DNA of 64,000 nucleotides, from NCBI GenBank assembly GCA_910588955.1, contig CAJURQ010000006.1, forward strand, positions 79,235 through 143,234, read 5' to 3'. Positions within the stretch are counted from its first letter, which is position 1. The number at the start of each line of letters is the position of its first letter. The notes under the pieces were generated by a model that saw only the letters and a list, made by a program, of their open reading frames with translations, made no database searches and was not told the origin of the DNA. This document shows positions 16,122 through 24,797 of this stretch, piece after piece. The position numbers and the translations under genes are program-made. The stretch is from an uncultured Lachnospiraceae bacterium (GTDB taxonomy: Bacteria > Bacillota > Clostridia > Lachnospirales > Lachnospiraceae).

Positions 16122-17009
16122 ATGATCAAAGAAATCAAGTGGAACGAGCGGTTTAACATCGGCGTGGAAAGTATCGATACCGCCCACCGGAAACTGTTTT
16201 CCATCGTGGGAAAACTGATCGCCCTCAACGAGGACGAGAACAAGCAGCAGCACGCATGTCGTGAGGGCATAAAATATTTCAAAAGCTATACCATGAAGCA
16301 TTTCGCGGACGAGGAAGCCTACATGCGGTCCATCAATTACCCGGACCTCGCCATCCATAAAAGTCTGCACGACAGCTTGCGGAATAAGACGCTCCCGGCT
16401 CTGGAGGCGGAGATGGAAGCGAACGACTATTCCACCGAATCGGTAGGGCATTTTCTCGGAATCTGCGTGGGATGGCTGAACGGTCATATCATGGTCGAAG
16501 ACCGCGCCATCACAGGCAAGAACCCGCACAAATGGGTGCACCAGCCGGATGACAACGAGCTGGAAAATCTGGAAAAAGCGCTTTCACAGGCGCTGGAAAG
16601 TCTGTCGCAGGCGGATGTCGATGTCATCAGCCGCCGCTACAGCGGGGAGGAATTTTCCACCGGAAAGACACTCTGCTTCCGCCTGACATACCGCACAGAG
16701 GAAAAGAAACCCATACGCATTTATCTGGTTTATGAAGAATCCCTTGTGCTGCACACGCTCAGCGAAATTCTGGGAAAAGACATTTACAAGATCGACCAGA
16801 CGGTAATCACCGCCATGAAACTTCTGTCGGAGCAGTTCATAAGCCGGCTGAAAACGCACTTCCCGCTTACAGAATGCGGCACCCTCGAGCGGAACGACAT
16901 GCTGACCTTTGAACAGTTTGTCCGCACATTCGACAAGGAATATCCGCCCTACAGCCTGCTTCTTGGCGCGGAGGGGAAGGGGTATTTCGCGTTCTGCGCG
17001 CAGGTATAA
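16122..17009 (+). CDS. Bacteriohemerythrin with C-terminal CheX-like domain
   Basis: 295 residues from ATG 16122, preceded by GGGGGAGGG; the GTG at 16089 has no such site. Residues 5-130 are a hemerythrin four-helix domain with the di-iron ligands H22, H60 and E64 (KHFADEEAYM), H79 and H83 (HKSLH), H122 and D127 (HIMVED). It is expected to bind O2 or NO. The C-terminal 150 residues (RIYLVYEESLVLHTLSEILG, then MKLLSEQFISRLKTHFP) resemble CheX/CheC-like phosphatase folds; this part is tentative. It is divergent from the PocR kinase operon, which suggests a shared signalling role. Confidence 0.85.
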   Translation: MIKEIKWNERFNIGVESIDTAHRKLFSIVGKLIALNEDENKQQHACREGIKYFKSYTMKHFADEEAYMRSINYPDLAIHKSLHDSLRNKTLPALEAEMEANDYSTESVGHFLGICVGWLNGHIMVEDRAITGKNPHKWVHQPDDNELENLEKALSQALESLSQADVDVISRRYSGEEFSTGKTLCFRLTYRTEEKKPIRIYLVYEESLVLHTLSEILGKDIYKIDQTVITAMKLLSEQFISRLKTHFPLTECGTLERNDMLTFEQFVRTFDKEYPPYSLLLGAEGKGYFAFCAQV

Positions 17010-17024
17010 AAAGAAAACATGAAG

Positions 17025-17053
17025 AAGGCGGGCAATCTGCTGTCCGCCTTTTC
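17025..17053 (+). terminator. Rho-independent terminator after hemerythrin
   Basis: AAGGCGG (17025-17031) pairs with CCGCCTT (17044-17050), 12-base loop, followed by TT. It lies 16 bases after the hemerythrin stop and could also serve the convergent MFS gene. Confidence 0.7.
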
Positions 17054-17101
17054 CTATTCCTATATATCTTTTATACGCTCTTTAAATTTTCACGCTGCCT
17101 G

Positions 17102-18388
17102 CTACTCCGTATAACTGTATCTTCGCAAAATCCGTCCGAATCCCAGACAGATCACCACCCCGAGCACACCGAGAATAAACATCATCATCGCCGCACCCGA
17201 TCCTTTCCCCTCGCCGAACAGCCTGACAAGCATACCCCGCGCGGGCGATGCCGCCATCACCGGTTCACAAAACTGATCTACCATAAAACCGCCCAGAGAC
17301 AAACCAATCGGAATGGTAAAAAACTGTAACGTGTTTCTGCAGGAATAGACACGTCCCTGCATATCCACAGGAATCGTCGTCCGCAAAATCACGTCCAGAT
17401 TTGCGCTCATCACAGGCACTAACAGCCAGCCGATGATCTGCCCCATGCACCACAATACAGGCAGCTCTGTAAATGCCAGCAGAAAATTTTCCGTGCCAAG
17501 CGAAAACAGCATCGTCAGATAGATTACCCGGACACGGTTTTTCGGCGCGGGCAGCGCCGTCACAATCAGACTGCCAAATAACATGGCAATTCCCGCGCAG
17601 GAAGTCACAATTCCCAGAACCGTCTCCCCGCCGTTTTCCCTCGGCAGAATCAGTGCCGGAAGCACCGCATCAAACGCCGACGCCACGAAATTGACCCCTG
17701 CCAGAAACAGAATCAATACAAGCACCAGCTCATTTTCCTTAAGGCAGACAAGCCCCGCTTTGACCGTTTCCAGAAAAGATTCCTGTCCTGCCTCTTCTTT
17801 CTGTTCCGGCATGGACAGCTTTACCCCGAACAGCAAGGCAAAAAAAGCGATTGTGAAAGTGGCCAGATCCACATAAATGACAATGTCCATCCCCGCAAAG
17901 GCATACAGCGCCGTGGCAAAGACAGGATTCAGGATCGTCACAAGCGACGAAGAAAAAGACCGCAGACCGCTCGTCTTCTGGTAATACTTTTTTGGCGTGA
18001 TCATGGTCATCGCCACGTCGCTTGCGGGCTGCTGCACCGTATTCATCAAGCCTGTCAGGGCATTCAGAATATACATATGGACAGGCAGCAGCAAATCCGC
18101 TTTCAGCAAAATCAGAACCGTCACGGAACAACATGCCGCCAGCGTGTCGCAGACAAGCATCACCTTTTTCTTGTCCCACCTATCGCTCAATGCGCCCGCG
18201 AAAATACTCATCACCACGTAAGGCGCGTAACTGCACACCGCAAGAAGCGCCGTCTGCAACGCGGACCCCGTCTTTTCATAGAGCCACAGCGTGAGCGCAA
18301 AACCCGTCATGGCGCTCCCAAGCTGTGACAGTGACTGGGTGCTCCACAAAATCAGAAACGTTTTTAATTCCTTTATGTTATTTTTCAT
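17102..18388 (-). CDS. MFS efflux transporter (Mef-like, DHA3 type)
   Basis: 428 residues, twelve predicted helices, typical of the macrolide/drug-efflux DHA3 group. Motifs: AGALSDRWDKKKVMLV (loop 2-3), NTVQQPASDVAMTMITPKKY, and a second-half block NRVRVIYLTMLFSLGTENF. ATG 18388 has an AAAGGAGC site and lies behind a leader peptide and paired RNA structures (18389-18535), an arrangement characteristic of genes induced by ribosome-targeting antibiotics. The substrate is therefore probably a translation inhibitor, but this is inference. Confidence 0.85.
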   Translation of the reverse strand: MKNNIKELKTFLILWSTQSLSQLGSAMTGFALTLWLYEKTGSALQTALLAVCSYAPYVVMSIFAGALSDRWDKKKVMLVCDTLAACCSVTVLILLKADLLLPVHMYILNALTGLMNTVQQPASDVAMTMITPKKYYQKTSGLRSFSSSLVTILNPVFATALYAFAGMDIVIYVDLATFTIAFFALLFGVKLSMPEQKEEAGQESFLETVKAGLVCLKENELVLVLILFLAGVNFVASAFDAVLPALILPRENGGETVLGIVTSCAGIAMLFGSLIVTALPAPKNRVRVIYLTMLFSLGTENFLLAFTELPVLWCMGQIIGWLLVPVMSANLDVILRTTIPVDMQGRVYSCRNTLQFFTIPIGLSLGGFMVDQFCEPVMAASPARGMLVRLFGEGKGSGAAMMMFILGVLGVVICLGFGRILRRYSYTE

Positions 18389-18535
18389 TTTCCTTTGCTC
18401 CTTTTATTTGTAATATGAATCAGGATGCAAAGGCTGAGGACCTACAGCCAGCTACGGCTCTCCTCCATGCAATGTCCTCATCCCTTGCATGGAGCGTCTG
18501 CAATGCACAATACTAACGGCATTCTGCTACCTCCT
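18389..18535 (-). promoter_or_regulatory. Leader RNA with competing hairpins (candidate translation-coupled attenuator)
   Basis: On the minus strand, between the leader-peptide ribosome site and the MFS start, CTCCATGCAA (18494-18485) pairs perfectly with TTGCATGGAG (18472-18463). The loop contains TGAGGAC (18480-18474), which pairs perfectly with GTCCTCA (18442-18436) downstream. The upstream arm ATGCAA can also pair with TTGCAT at 18430-18425, giving a long alternative helix. The 5' arm of the first hairpin lies inside the leader peptide, so a stalled ribosome would switch the fold. No T-run terminator is clear, so control could be translational or Rho-linked. From memory, related MFS genes carry a very similar leader. 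Confidence 0.65.
18477..18521 (-). CDS. 14-residue leader peptide upstream of the MFS efflux gene
   Basis: Minus-strand ORF MPLVLCIADAPCKG, preceded by a perfect AAAGGAGG at seven-base spacing, and ending in TGA at the loop of the first hairpin. It is too short for ordinary ORF calling. The strong ribosome site and the overlap with a hairpin arm indicate a regulatory leader rather than a functional protein. Confidence 0.6.
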
Positions 18536-18598
18536 TTTATTTTGAACTGCTGCCACAGTTTCCTATTTCATAAAAACGTATCTCTAAACCCAGAATAT

Positions 18599-19081
18599 TT
18601 ACAGTTCTTCCCGTATCATTCGCCATGCCTCCACCAGCCGTTCCAGCGAATACCCCGCGTTCGCCGGGCTCGTGGACGGCAGGGCGACCGCCTCCCGACC
18701 CGTCACCGGGAAAATATATTTCTGGTACAGTTGCTTCGCTTTCCCGCCGTTGGTGTAAATAGCGCGGATGTCCGCACAGCCAAGAATCTCTGATAAATCG
18801 TTGGGCGTCACATCCTTGATGCTGGCATCCGAGGAGCCTGCGATCTCACAGCTTGCAATCACATCCCACACCGCGATATGGTGGGACAAAAGCATCTCCC
18901 TTTTCTGCGCCACCGTTTCCGGCACCGCACAGTCAAGCACCTGCGCCATCACCCGCCAGAAGCGGTTCTGCTTATGACCGTAGAAAAACTGCTGCTCCCT
19001 CGATTTCACCGAGGGGAAACTGCCAAGTATCAAAATTTTGGAATGCTCGTCGTAGAGCGGTGGGATTGGGTGAGAAAGCAT
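18599..19081 (-). CDS. Hypoxanthine-type DNA glycosylase (DNA-deoxyinosine glycosylase, UDG superfamily)
   Basis: 160 residues, the usual length of this family. The N-terminal UDG motif is LILGSFPSVKSREQQFFYGH with the following NRFWRV. The middle holds HHIAVWDVIASCEIAGSSDA, and the C-terminal motif is LPSTSPANAGYS. It removes deaminated adenine (hypoxanthine) from DNA. Single gene; the downstream MFS leader starts after a short gap. Confidence 0.85.
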   Translation of the reverse strand: MLSHPIPPLYDEHSKILILGSFPSVKSREQQFFYGHKQNRFWRVMAQVLDCAVPETVAQKREMLLSHHIAVWDVIASCEIAGSSDASIKDVTPNDLSEILGCADIRAIYTNGGKAKQLYQKYIFPVTGREAVALPSTSPANAGYSLERLVEAWRMIREEL

Positions 19082-19137
19082 TTGGAGCTCCTTTGCTGTT
19101 TACTGCCTTTTATGCATCTATTATACCCTCACCCGCT

Positions 19138-20013
19138 TCATTCCACAATCAGAAAGTCAACAATCATTTTCTTCTCCCGATCCGTCAGTCCGTGTATATG
19201 CCCTCTGTCCTTTAGCAGGTAGCAAATGCTTTGTTTCCAGACTTTTTTTGCCTTCCGAAGAACCTTTTTAGCCGGAAACAGACAGTCCTTTTCCGCTGCC
19301 ATAACCAGCACGGGATTTTGATACTTGCCAAGCGCCTTACATCTCTCATTTTGCGGCATGACAGACTTAATCTTTGCATGGTCAATACTGCAGCGGGCGG
19401 TTTGTAAAATTTCCTCTGTGATATTGTCTTCTGTTACCGCCATCGGAAGAAGACACCTCACAAACCATTTTTCTTTGTGGGTAAGCCAGTACATAAGCAT
19501 TGGAAATGCCATGTTGATACTCTTAAAGACAGGCGCATTCTGAATCGCGGACGGCACCAGCAGCACGCTGCGTTCAACAGCCTCCGGCGCCACACACATT
19601 GCTTTCACTATGATTCCCGCCCCAAATGAACCGCCGAAACATGCCATCTTCCGAAACCCCAGACCTTTGATGACTTCAACCGCCCACTTCCCGTAATCCT
19701 GATTCCGGGGCGACAGTGAAACCTCCGCGCTCTTACCGGGATGCCCGATTGTGTCCACAGAAAAAATGCGAAACTCCTTGAGCAGGAAGTCGCAATACTT
19801 CAGATTGTACGCAGTCGTCGCATTGCCGCCGTGAAAAACCAGCAAAGGTTTTCCCGTCTGGCTGCCGCACACAATCAAATGCGTTTTCCCAAAATAAGTG
19901 TCTATATATAAATCCGTGTACGACAGTTTCAAACTTTCCATCTGCCTGTCATACAACTCCAAAACCTCTTTTTTAGATTTTTCACTCCGATAAATAGATT
20001 TTTCCTGCGTCAT
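19138..20013 (-). CDS. Alpha/beta hydrolase
   Basis: 291 residues from ATG 20013 (GCAGGAG site); a 21-residue extension from 20076 is not supported. Oxyanion segment LLVFHGGNATTAYN, nucleophile elbow CFGGSFGAG (Ser inside G-x-S-x-G), helix GAGIIVKAMCVAPEAVE, acid region PVLVMAAEKDCLFPAKKV, and terminal histidine in LKDRGHIHGL. The catalytic triad is thus complete. No signal peptide. It overlaps the end of the upstream YxeA-like gene by 32 bases, so the two are co-expressed. Substrate unknown. Confidence 0.85.
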   Translation of the reverse strand: MTQEKSIYRSEKSKKEVLELYDRQMESLKLSYTDLYIDTYFGKTHLIVCGSQTGKPLLVFHGGNATTAYNLKYCDFLLKEFRIFSVDTIGHPGKSAEVSLSPRNQDYGKWAVEVIKGLGFRKMACFGGSFGAGIIVKAMCVAPEAVERSVLLVPSAIQNAPVFKSINMAFPMLMYWLTHKEKWFVRCLLPMAVTEDNITEEILQTARCSIDHAKIKSVMPQNERCKALGKYQNPVLVMAAEKDCLFPAKKVLRKAKKVWKQSICYLLKDRGHIHGLTDREKKMIVDFLIVE

Positions 20014-20374
20014 AACACTCCTGCACCGCCTCCGGCAGTTCCTCATACTGCACCTCGCTCCACTCCACCACGCCACGAATCGGGCTGACGGTCAGTCTCA
20101 AAAAAGCGCCTTCCCACAATTCCCGGGATGCCCCGAAGGTAATTTCTTTTTCGATGCCCTTTTCACTGTAAGCAGGCAGCGTATAAGAATAGCTCATGCC
20201 TCCCTCCATGTCAATCACGCCGTCCCTTGGCATCCCCTCGGAAATCTTACTGTTGTCAATCTGCGTATAGTAATAAATACTTCCGCTCCCCGAGTAGAGC
20301 CACGCGCCAAGACTGAGCAGAGCCGCCACAACCGCTACAGCAATTCCGATTCCCACAAACACGTTTTTCTTCAT
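19982..20374 (-). CDS. YxeA family (DUF1093) exported/anchored protein
   Basis: 130 residues. One N-terminal hydrophobic helix (4-26) followed by an extracellular domain with the YxeA pattern: YYYTQIDN, the GGMSYSYTLPAYSEKGIEKE segment, FGASRELWEGAFLRLTV, and a C-terminal VEWSEVQYEELPEAVQ. In Firmicutes this family is often found near bacitracin-type ABC genes; its role is unknown. Operon with the alpha/beta hydrolase. Confidence 0.8.
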   Translation of the reverse strand: MKKNVFVGIGIAVAVVAALLSLGAWLYSGSGSIYYYTQIDNSKISEGMPRDGVIDMEGGMSYSYTLPAYSEKGIEKEITFGASRELWEGAFLRLTVSPIRGVVEWSEVQYEELPEAVQECYDAGKIYLSE

Positions 20375-20554
20375 AATGATATCCTCCTGTCTTTCTTTAC
20401 AAGATAAGATATCATGCCTCCCTTACGTGCGCCTTGTGAAAACCTTGCGTTTACCTTACATTTTCCTGCACTCATATTATCACAGCCTTAAAGCTGTTAC
20501 AATCCTATTTGAGCAAGCGCCGCTTTTATATTTGAGGAAAATACCGTCAATCAA

Positions 20555-20970
20555 TCATCGTTTCAACAACTTATTTTTATACAGTATTTCTTCTCCTGTT
20601 GAAATGGTTACCTTCTTCTTATATAGCAACGTCCATAAAGCCTGATTCCTTGTATAATCCATTTTATCCTGCGGGAAAAATGAACGGCAGAAATACCTTC
20701 CTTCCCCTCTGTTCTGCGCTAAAAACAAAAAGATATTTCTGCCCTCTGCATAGTTTTTCATAATATAATCTTCTTTGATAACCGAATAAGTATTTATTTT
20801 GCGATTGTACTTGAAGATTGTATTATTACTGTCTATCACACTTTCCAGCAGCGGCAGCATGTCTATCTTATCTGCAACAACACAGATACGTTTTTTCTTC
20901 CCAATATCAAATGATATTCTTTATCCAACAGTTTCTCGAAAGCTTCCACGCAGTCATACACGTTGCTCAT
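20555..20970 (-). pseudogene. Frameshifted PBECR4-like nuclease-toxin domain gene
   Basis: Reading from ATG 20970 (GAGGTAAG site) gives MSNVYDCVEAFEKLLDKEYH, then the frame breaks. Restoring one T near 20912 continues as FDIGKKKRICVVADKIDMLP and runs to the stop at 20555. The resulting 138-residue protein has the pattern NIFLFLAQNRGEGRYFCRSF, DYTRNQALWTLLYKK, which I associate with the PBECR4 class of BECR-fold phage or toxin nucleases. Assignment from memory. No partner immunity gene is seen. Confidence 0.55.
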
Positions 20971-20996
20971 CAGACTTACCTCTTTCTCTTTTGAAA

Positions 20997-21298
20997 ATGG
21001 ACGAATATTGCAATAAAATTATGAGATTACTTTCGATTGAACGTTTTCACAATGATGAAATGCAAAAAATATATGATTATTGGATAAGCCAATAAATTTT
21101 CAGACAAAGGTATTTTCTCTGTTAATGTCAATAGGCATAATCAAAACAACACACAGCAAATATCTATCGCTAAAATTTTATGCGCCGATATATCTTTTTA
21201 CGCAGCGGTGGCTTTTTTGCGGACCATTGACAGATAAACATAAACAGGTTTTTCGGGAAAATGCGTATGCGCATATCCACAATTTTTCAAAGAAATAG
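20997..21298 (+). pseudogene. C-terminal remnant of a TetR-family regulator
   Basis: Two frames together read like a TetR ligand domain: MRLLSIERFHNDEMQKIYDY then WISQ-stop, and in the next frame PINFQTKVFSLLMSIGII, YLSLKFYAPIYLFTQRWL. The change of frame is near 21088. The DNA-binding N-terminal half is absent; the sequence upstream is the oppositely oriented PBECR4 remnant. It lies 12 bases before the truncated SDR gene, its likely former target. Confidence 0.6.
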
Positions 21299-21310
21299 AG
21301 GGCATCTAAA

Positions 21311-21928
21311 ATGGCGAATGTATTAGTCGTTGGCGCCAATCAAGGGATTGGTTATTATCTTGTGGAAAGATTACTGGAATTGGGAAATACGGTAACGGTG
21401 CTGGATATTCAGATTCATGCAATTGAGATATTAAAAGAAAAGTATCAAAAGACACTCCAGCCAGTCATTGCAGACGCAAGAAGCCTTTCTGACATTGAGA
21501 GCGGTGTGCTGCAGGCAATCAGAAATTTTGGAGATATCGACATTGCAATACAAAATGCCTGTCTATGCACTTTTGAAAGCGAGCATGACACGGACTTTGA
21601 GATTTATCAAAAGGTAATGGACGTCAATTATTTTGGAGCGTTGAGATTAGCAAAAACAGTTCTTCCTCATATGCGGAGAGTGAAAAAGGGACGTATTATA
21701 TTTACAAGTTCAGGAGTAGGCGTTACCGGATTTGCAAACATTTCTCCGTATGCAAGCAGTTCTCTGCCTAATCCCTTCCCTCCCTCATCATCGGAAACAA
21801 AAAGCATTTCAAGATGCCGCCCTGCAAAACCTCTCCGCCTGCTCCGGGCTGTGGTAACTGGAAAACGCCTCGACCCCGTCAATCCCCAGTCTGCAAATGT
21901 CTTCCAGCATATCCTCTTTCCCTTTTAA
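21311..21928 (+). pseudogene. Truncated short-chain dehydrogenase/reductase (SDR)
   Basis: Residues 1-152 are a clear classical SDR: nucleotide motif VVGANQGIGYYL (GxxxGIG), NAC motif in IAIQNACLC, DVNYFGALRLAKTVLPHM, catalytic Ser in IIFTSSGVGVTG, and catalytic Tyr in SPYASS. At about 21765 homology stops just before the essential Lys. The rest of the frame is antisense sequence from the convergent PHP gene. About 100 residues are lost, so the enzyme is inactive. GC is lower than in neighbours. Confidence 0.75.
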
Positions 21929-22573
21929 GTTCACGCCGGGATGCGCCAGAACAGCCGCGCCGTGATTTCGGTGAATCGTATCAATGATTTCCTCCATCGC
22001 CGGATAATCCGTCTTCGCATAGCACGGTTTCTCCTGCGCATAATAGTCCCAATAAAAATTGACAAAAGGGTTGTCGCTTCTCTCCCCGCCGGATCGGTAG
22101 GGCTGTAAAAGCGGATGTCCCGCATACTCCGGCATTGCCAGCAGAACCTCAGCAAACATCTCGCCCGTCCAGCTTTTCTGCCAGTAATTGTTTTCCGACA
22201 ACGCCAGCAAATCCTTTTCCGCAATCTGGGTAAACCCTAATGCCCGCGTTTTTTCCAGCCTCTCCAGAGAAGCCTTCGCACTCTGGTCCGCCACATTCTT
22301 TTCGATTTCTTCAAAGTCTCTGCTCTGATAGTCAATACCATATCCCAGCACATGAAAGTTTACCCGCTCAAAGGTACCGTCAATCTCGATGCCCGGAATA
22401 TACCGTATCCCTTTTTCCTCCGCTGCCCTCTGCGTCTCCTCATTTGCTCTCGCACAGTTATGGTCTGTCACCGACATGATACGGACGCCCGCCGCCGCGC
22501 ACTGTTCTGCCAGCTCGGAGGGCGTGTATTCCCCGTCATCGCTGTATCTACTGTGCATGTGTAAATCAATCAT
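21809..22573 (-). CDS. PHP-domain phosphoesterase, C-terminally truncated
   Basis: Start M3 (ATG 22573) follows a GGAGG site. PHP metal motifs are present: DLHMHSRYSDDGEY, VTDHN, PGIEIDG, VNFHVLGYG and VLAHPGVN. Homologues of the YciV/RNase AM type continue another 25-30 residues with a final D-x-H motif; here the frame ends at FCRAAS, at the junction with the truncated SDR. One metal site is therefore missing and activity is doubtful. It overlaps the end of the broken MFS gene by 8 bases. Confidence 0.7.
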   Translation of the reverse strand: MIDLHMHSRYSDDGEYTPSELAEQCAAAGVRIMSVTDHNCARANEETQRAAEEKGIRYIPGIEIDGTFERVNFHVLGYGIDYQSRDFEEIEKNVADQSAKASLERLEKTRALGFTQIAEKDLLALSENNYWQKSWTGEMFAEVLLAMPEYAGHPLLQPYRSGGERSDNPFVNFYWDYYAQEKPCYAKTDYPAMEEIIDTIHRNHGAAVLAHPGVNLKGKEDMLEDICRLGIDGVEAFSSYHSPEQAERFCRAAS

Positions 22574-23744
22574 GTGCATCCTCCCTCACTCTGGACAATA
22601 GTTTCTCGTGCATCACAGCCATGAGAACCAGTATTGCCAGCAGAAATACCGGATACAGAAACGCACCGATATGGTTCGCCAGAAACCCGAACACAGGCGG
22701 CATAAGGCAGGTCCCTACATAGGCGGACGCCATCTGCACCCCGATTACAGCCTGCGACTTATCCGCCCCGAAATGCGCCGGCGTGGAATGTATGACGGAT
22801 GGGTAAATGGGCGCGCATCCCAGACCGGTAATGACCAATCCAGTCAAAGCAGTTATCTCTCCAAAAGGAAGGAGCAGGAACACGATGCCGCACAGGATCA
22901 GCCCCTACCCCAGCCGTATCATCCGGGTATCATTTAATTTTAGCGTCATAAACCCGCCAATGGCTCTCCCCGCCGTAATCCCGATATAGAACAGGCCGGC
23001 AAACCCTGCCGCCGTTTCCGCCGTAAGTCCGCGCTGCAGCACAAGATAACTGCTTGCCCACAACCCGGCTGTCTGTTCCAGCGCACAGTAACAGAAAAAT
23101 GTCACCATGATTTCCTTCGCTCCCGGTATGCCGAAAATCTGCCGCAGGGAAAGCGGTTTTGCATTTGCTTCCCCGGACTGGTCCGCATCCTCCGCCGTCC
23201 GCTTTTTCCACAGCGGCAGGCTGAAAAGCAGGACCGCCGTCAACACGATCTGGAGAATGGCAATATAGCGGTACCCCATGTTCCAGCCCTGTCCGCCTGT
23301 CAGCGCATATCCCATAATATACGGACCAAGGGACGCCCCCACACCCCACATACAATGGAGCCAGCTCATATGCCTGCTCGCATAATGCAGCGCCACATAA
23401 TTGTTTAAGGACGCGTCCACGCTCCCTGCTCCCAGCCCGTAAGGAATTGCCCAAAGGCATAGCGCCGCATAACTGTGGCTGACGGAAAATCCGAACAGAG
23501 CCACCGCCGTCATAAGCACGCTGAAAGCCGTCACTTTCCCCGTTCCCAGCTTTTTCGTCAGCCGGTCGCTCTGTAAGCTGGAAACAATGGTTCCTGCCGC
23601 GATAATCATGGAAATACCGCCCGCATAGGAAACCGGCACGGAAAACTCCTCATACATAACCGGCCAAGCCGAACCTAACAGAGAGTCCGGAAGTCCCAGA
23701 CTGATAAAAGCCAAATAAATGATTACCAACAAAAGTTGAAACAT
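22566..23744 (-). pseudogene. MFS transporter interrupted by an in-frame amber stop
   Basis: ATG 23744 follows an AGGAGG site. A twelve-helix MFS protein (LAFISLGLPDSLLGSAWP, GLGAGSVDASLNNYVALHY, SWLHCMWGVGASLGP) is open to TAG at 22907-22905. The same frame then continues without any shift as GLILCGIVFLLLPFGEITAL, ITGLGCAPIYPSVI and on to the stop at 22566. Single-base nonsense mutation near residue 280 of 392. The divergent AraC gene is the likely regulator. Confidence 0.85.
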
Positions 23745-23885
23745 TTCGATAACCTCCTGCATTTTCATTTCTATAATGAAGATAATACCGTCAACAGCCG
23801 CTTGATTCAACTCATTTTCCGACATATAATATAACAAAACCGCCAAATAAAACGGTATCTCAAAGAAAAGTAAGGAGAAAACGGA

Positions 23886-24797
23886 ATGGCATTACAAGAA
23901 TGTGGACTAAACCTGAACAGCGTGTCAAAAGAACTCCAGCCTCACGGCAGTCTTGCGTTCCCCTGTGCCGGGTATGCATCTCACCACACAGACAGACCGG
24001 AAGACAGTATTCCGTGGCACTGGCATGAAGAAATTGAAATGATATACATAGAAAGCGGGCAGCTTGAGGTAAAAATACCGTCGCAGTCATTTTTGATGAA
24101 AACCGGTGACTGCCTCGTTATCAACGGCAATATTGTCCACTTCGCGGCAGCAGTCCCGGAGGGTACGCTCCACTCCCTCGTCTTTGACCCGGCTCTCATT
24201 GCCGGAAAAGAGGACTCTGTGTTTGCGAAAAAATATATGTCGCCGCTCTTATCCTGCCCTGCCTTTTCCGGCTTTTATATCAGCGCGGAAGCCGATACGG
24301 ATATGGCTCTCCGATTTAACCGCGCCTTTGAAGCGCTTGCCAACGATCATTACGGCTATGAATTTACCGTGCGTGAAAACCTGTCACGTATCTGCCTTTC
24401 TCTGTATCAGGCGTATGAACCGCAGATGGATATCCAAAAGGCAGCGCCCAATCAGGACAACCTCCGTATCGGTAAAATACTTACCTATATCCACGAAAAT
24501 TTTGCCGCTCCCATTACCCTCTCCGATATCGCAAAAAAAGCCGATATCAGCGAGAGAGAATGTCTGCGCTGTTTTCAAAAAACAATCCAGCTCTCCCCCA
24601 TCCAGTATTTATTAAAATACCGGGTTATGCGGGGAGCCGAACTGTTATTGACAAATCCGTCAGCCAGCATTTCCGAGATCGGGACATTCTGCGGCTTTGA
24701 CAGCCAAAGCCATTTTGCAAAAATGTTCAAGCGTTACTATAACTGCACGCCGCGGGAATACAGAAGCCGCAGTCTCAAATCTTTAACTGCTCCTTGA
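23886..24797 (+). CDS. AraC-family regulator with cupin sensor domain
   Basis: 303 residues. The N-terminal cupin (about 15-110; SIPWHWHEEIEMIYIESGQL, TGDCLVINGNIVHF) probably binds a small ligand. The C-terminal double HTH (about 195-297) contains ITLSDIAKKADISERECLRC, then SISEIGTFCGFDSQSHFAKM and FKRYYNCTPREY. It is divergent from the MFS gene across 141 bases and likely controls it. Its 3' end overlaps the convergent FtsX permease by 23 bases. Confidence 0.9.
   Translation: MALQECGLNLNSVSKELQPHGSLAFPCAGYASHHTDRPEDSIPWHWHEEIEMIYIESGQLEVKIPSQSFLMKTGDCLVINGNIVHFAAAVPEGTLHSLVFDPALIAGKEDSVFAKKYMSPLLSCPAFSGFYISAEADTDMALRFNRAFEALANDHYGYEFTVRENLSRICLSLYQAYEPQMDIQKAAPNQDNLRIGKILTYIHENFAAPITLSDIAKKADISERECLRCFQKTIQLSPIQYLLKYRVMRGAELLLTNPSASISEIGTFCGFDSQSHFAKMFKRYYNCTPREYRSRSLKSLTAP

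Noticed and set aside
20799..21095. 98-codon plus-strand ORF as an intact gene
   Set aside because: Its first two thirds are antisense to the PBECR4-like gene; only the last 33 codons belong to the TetR remnant.
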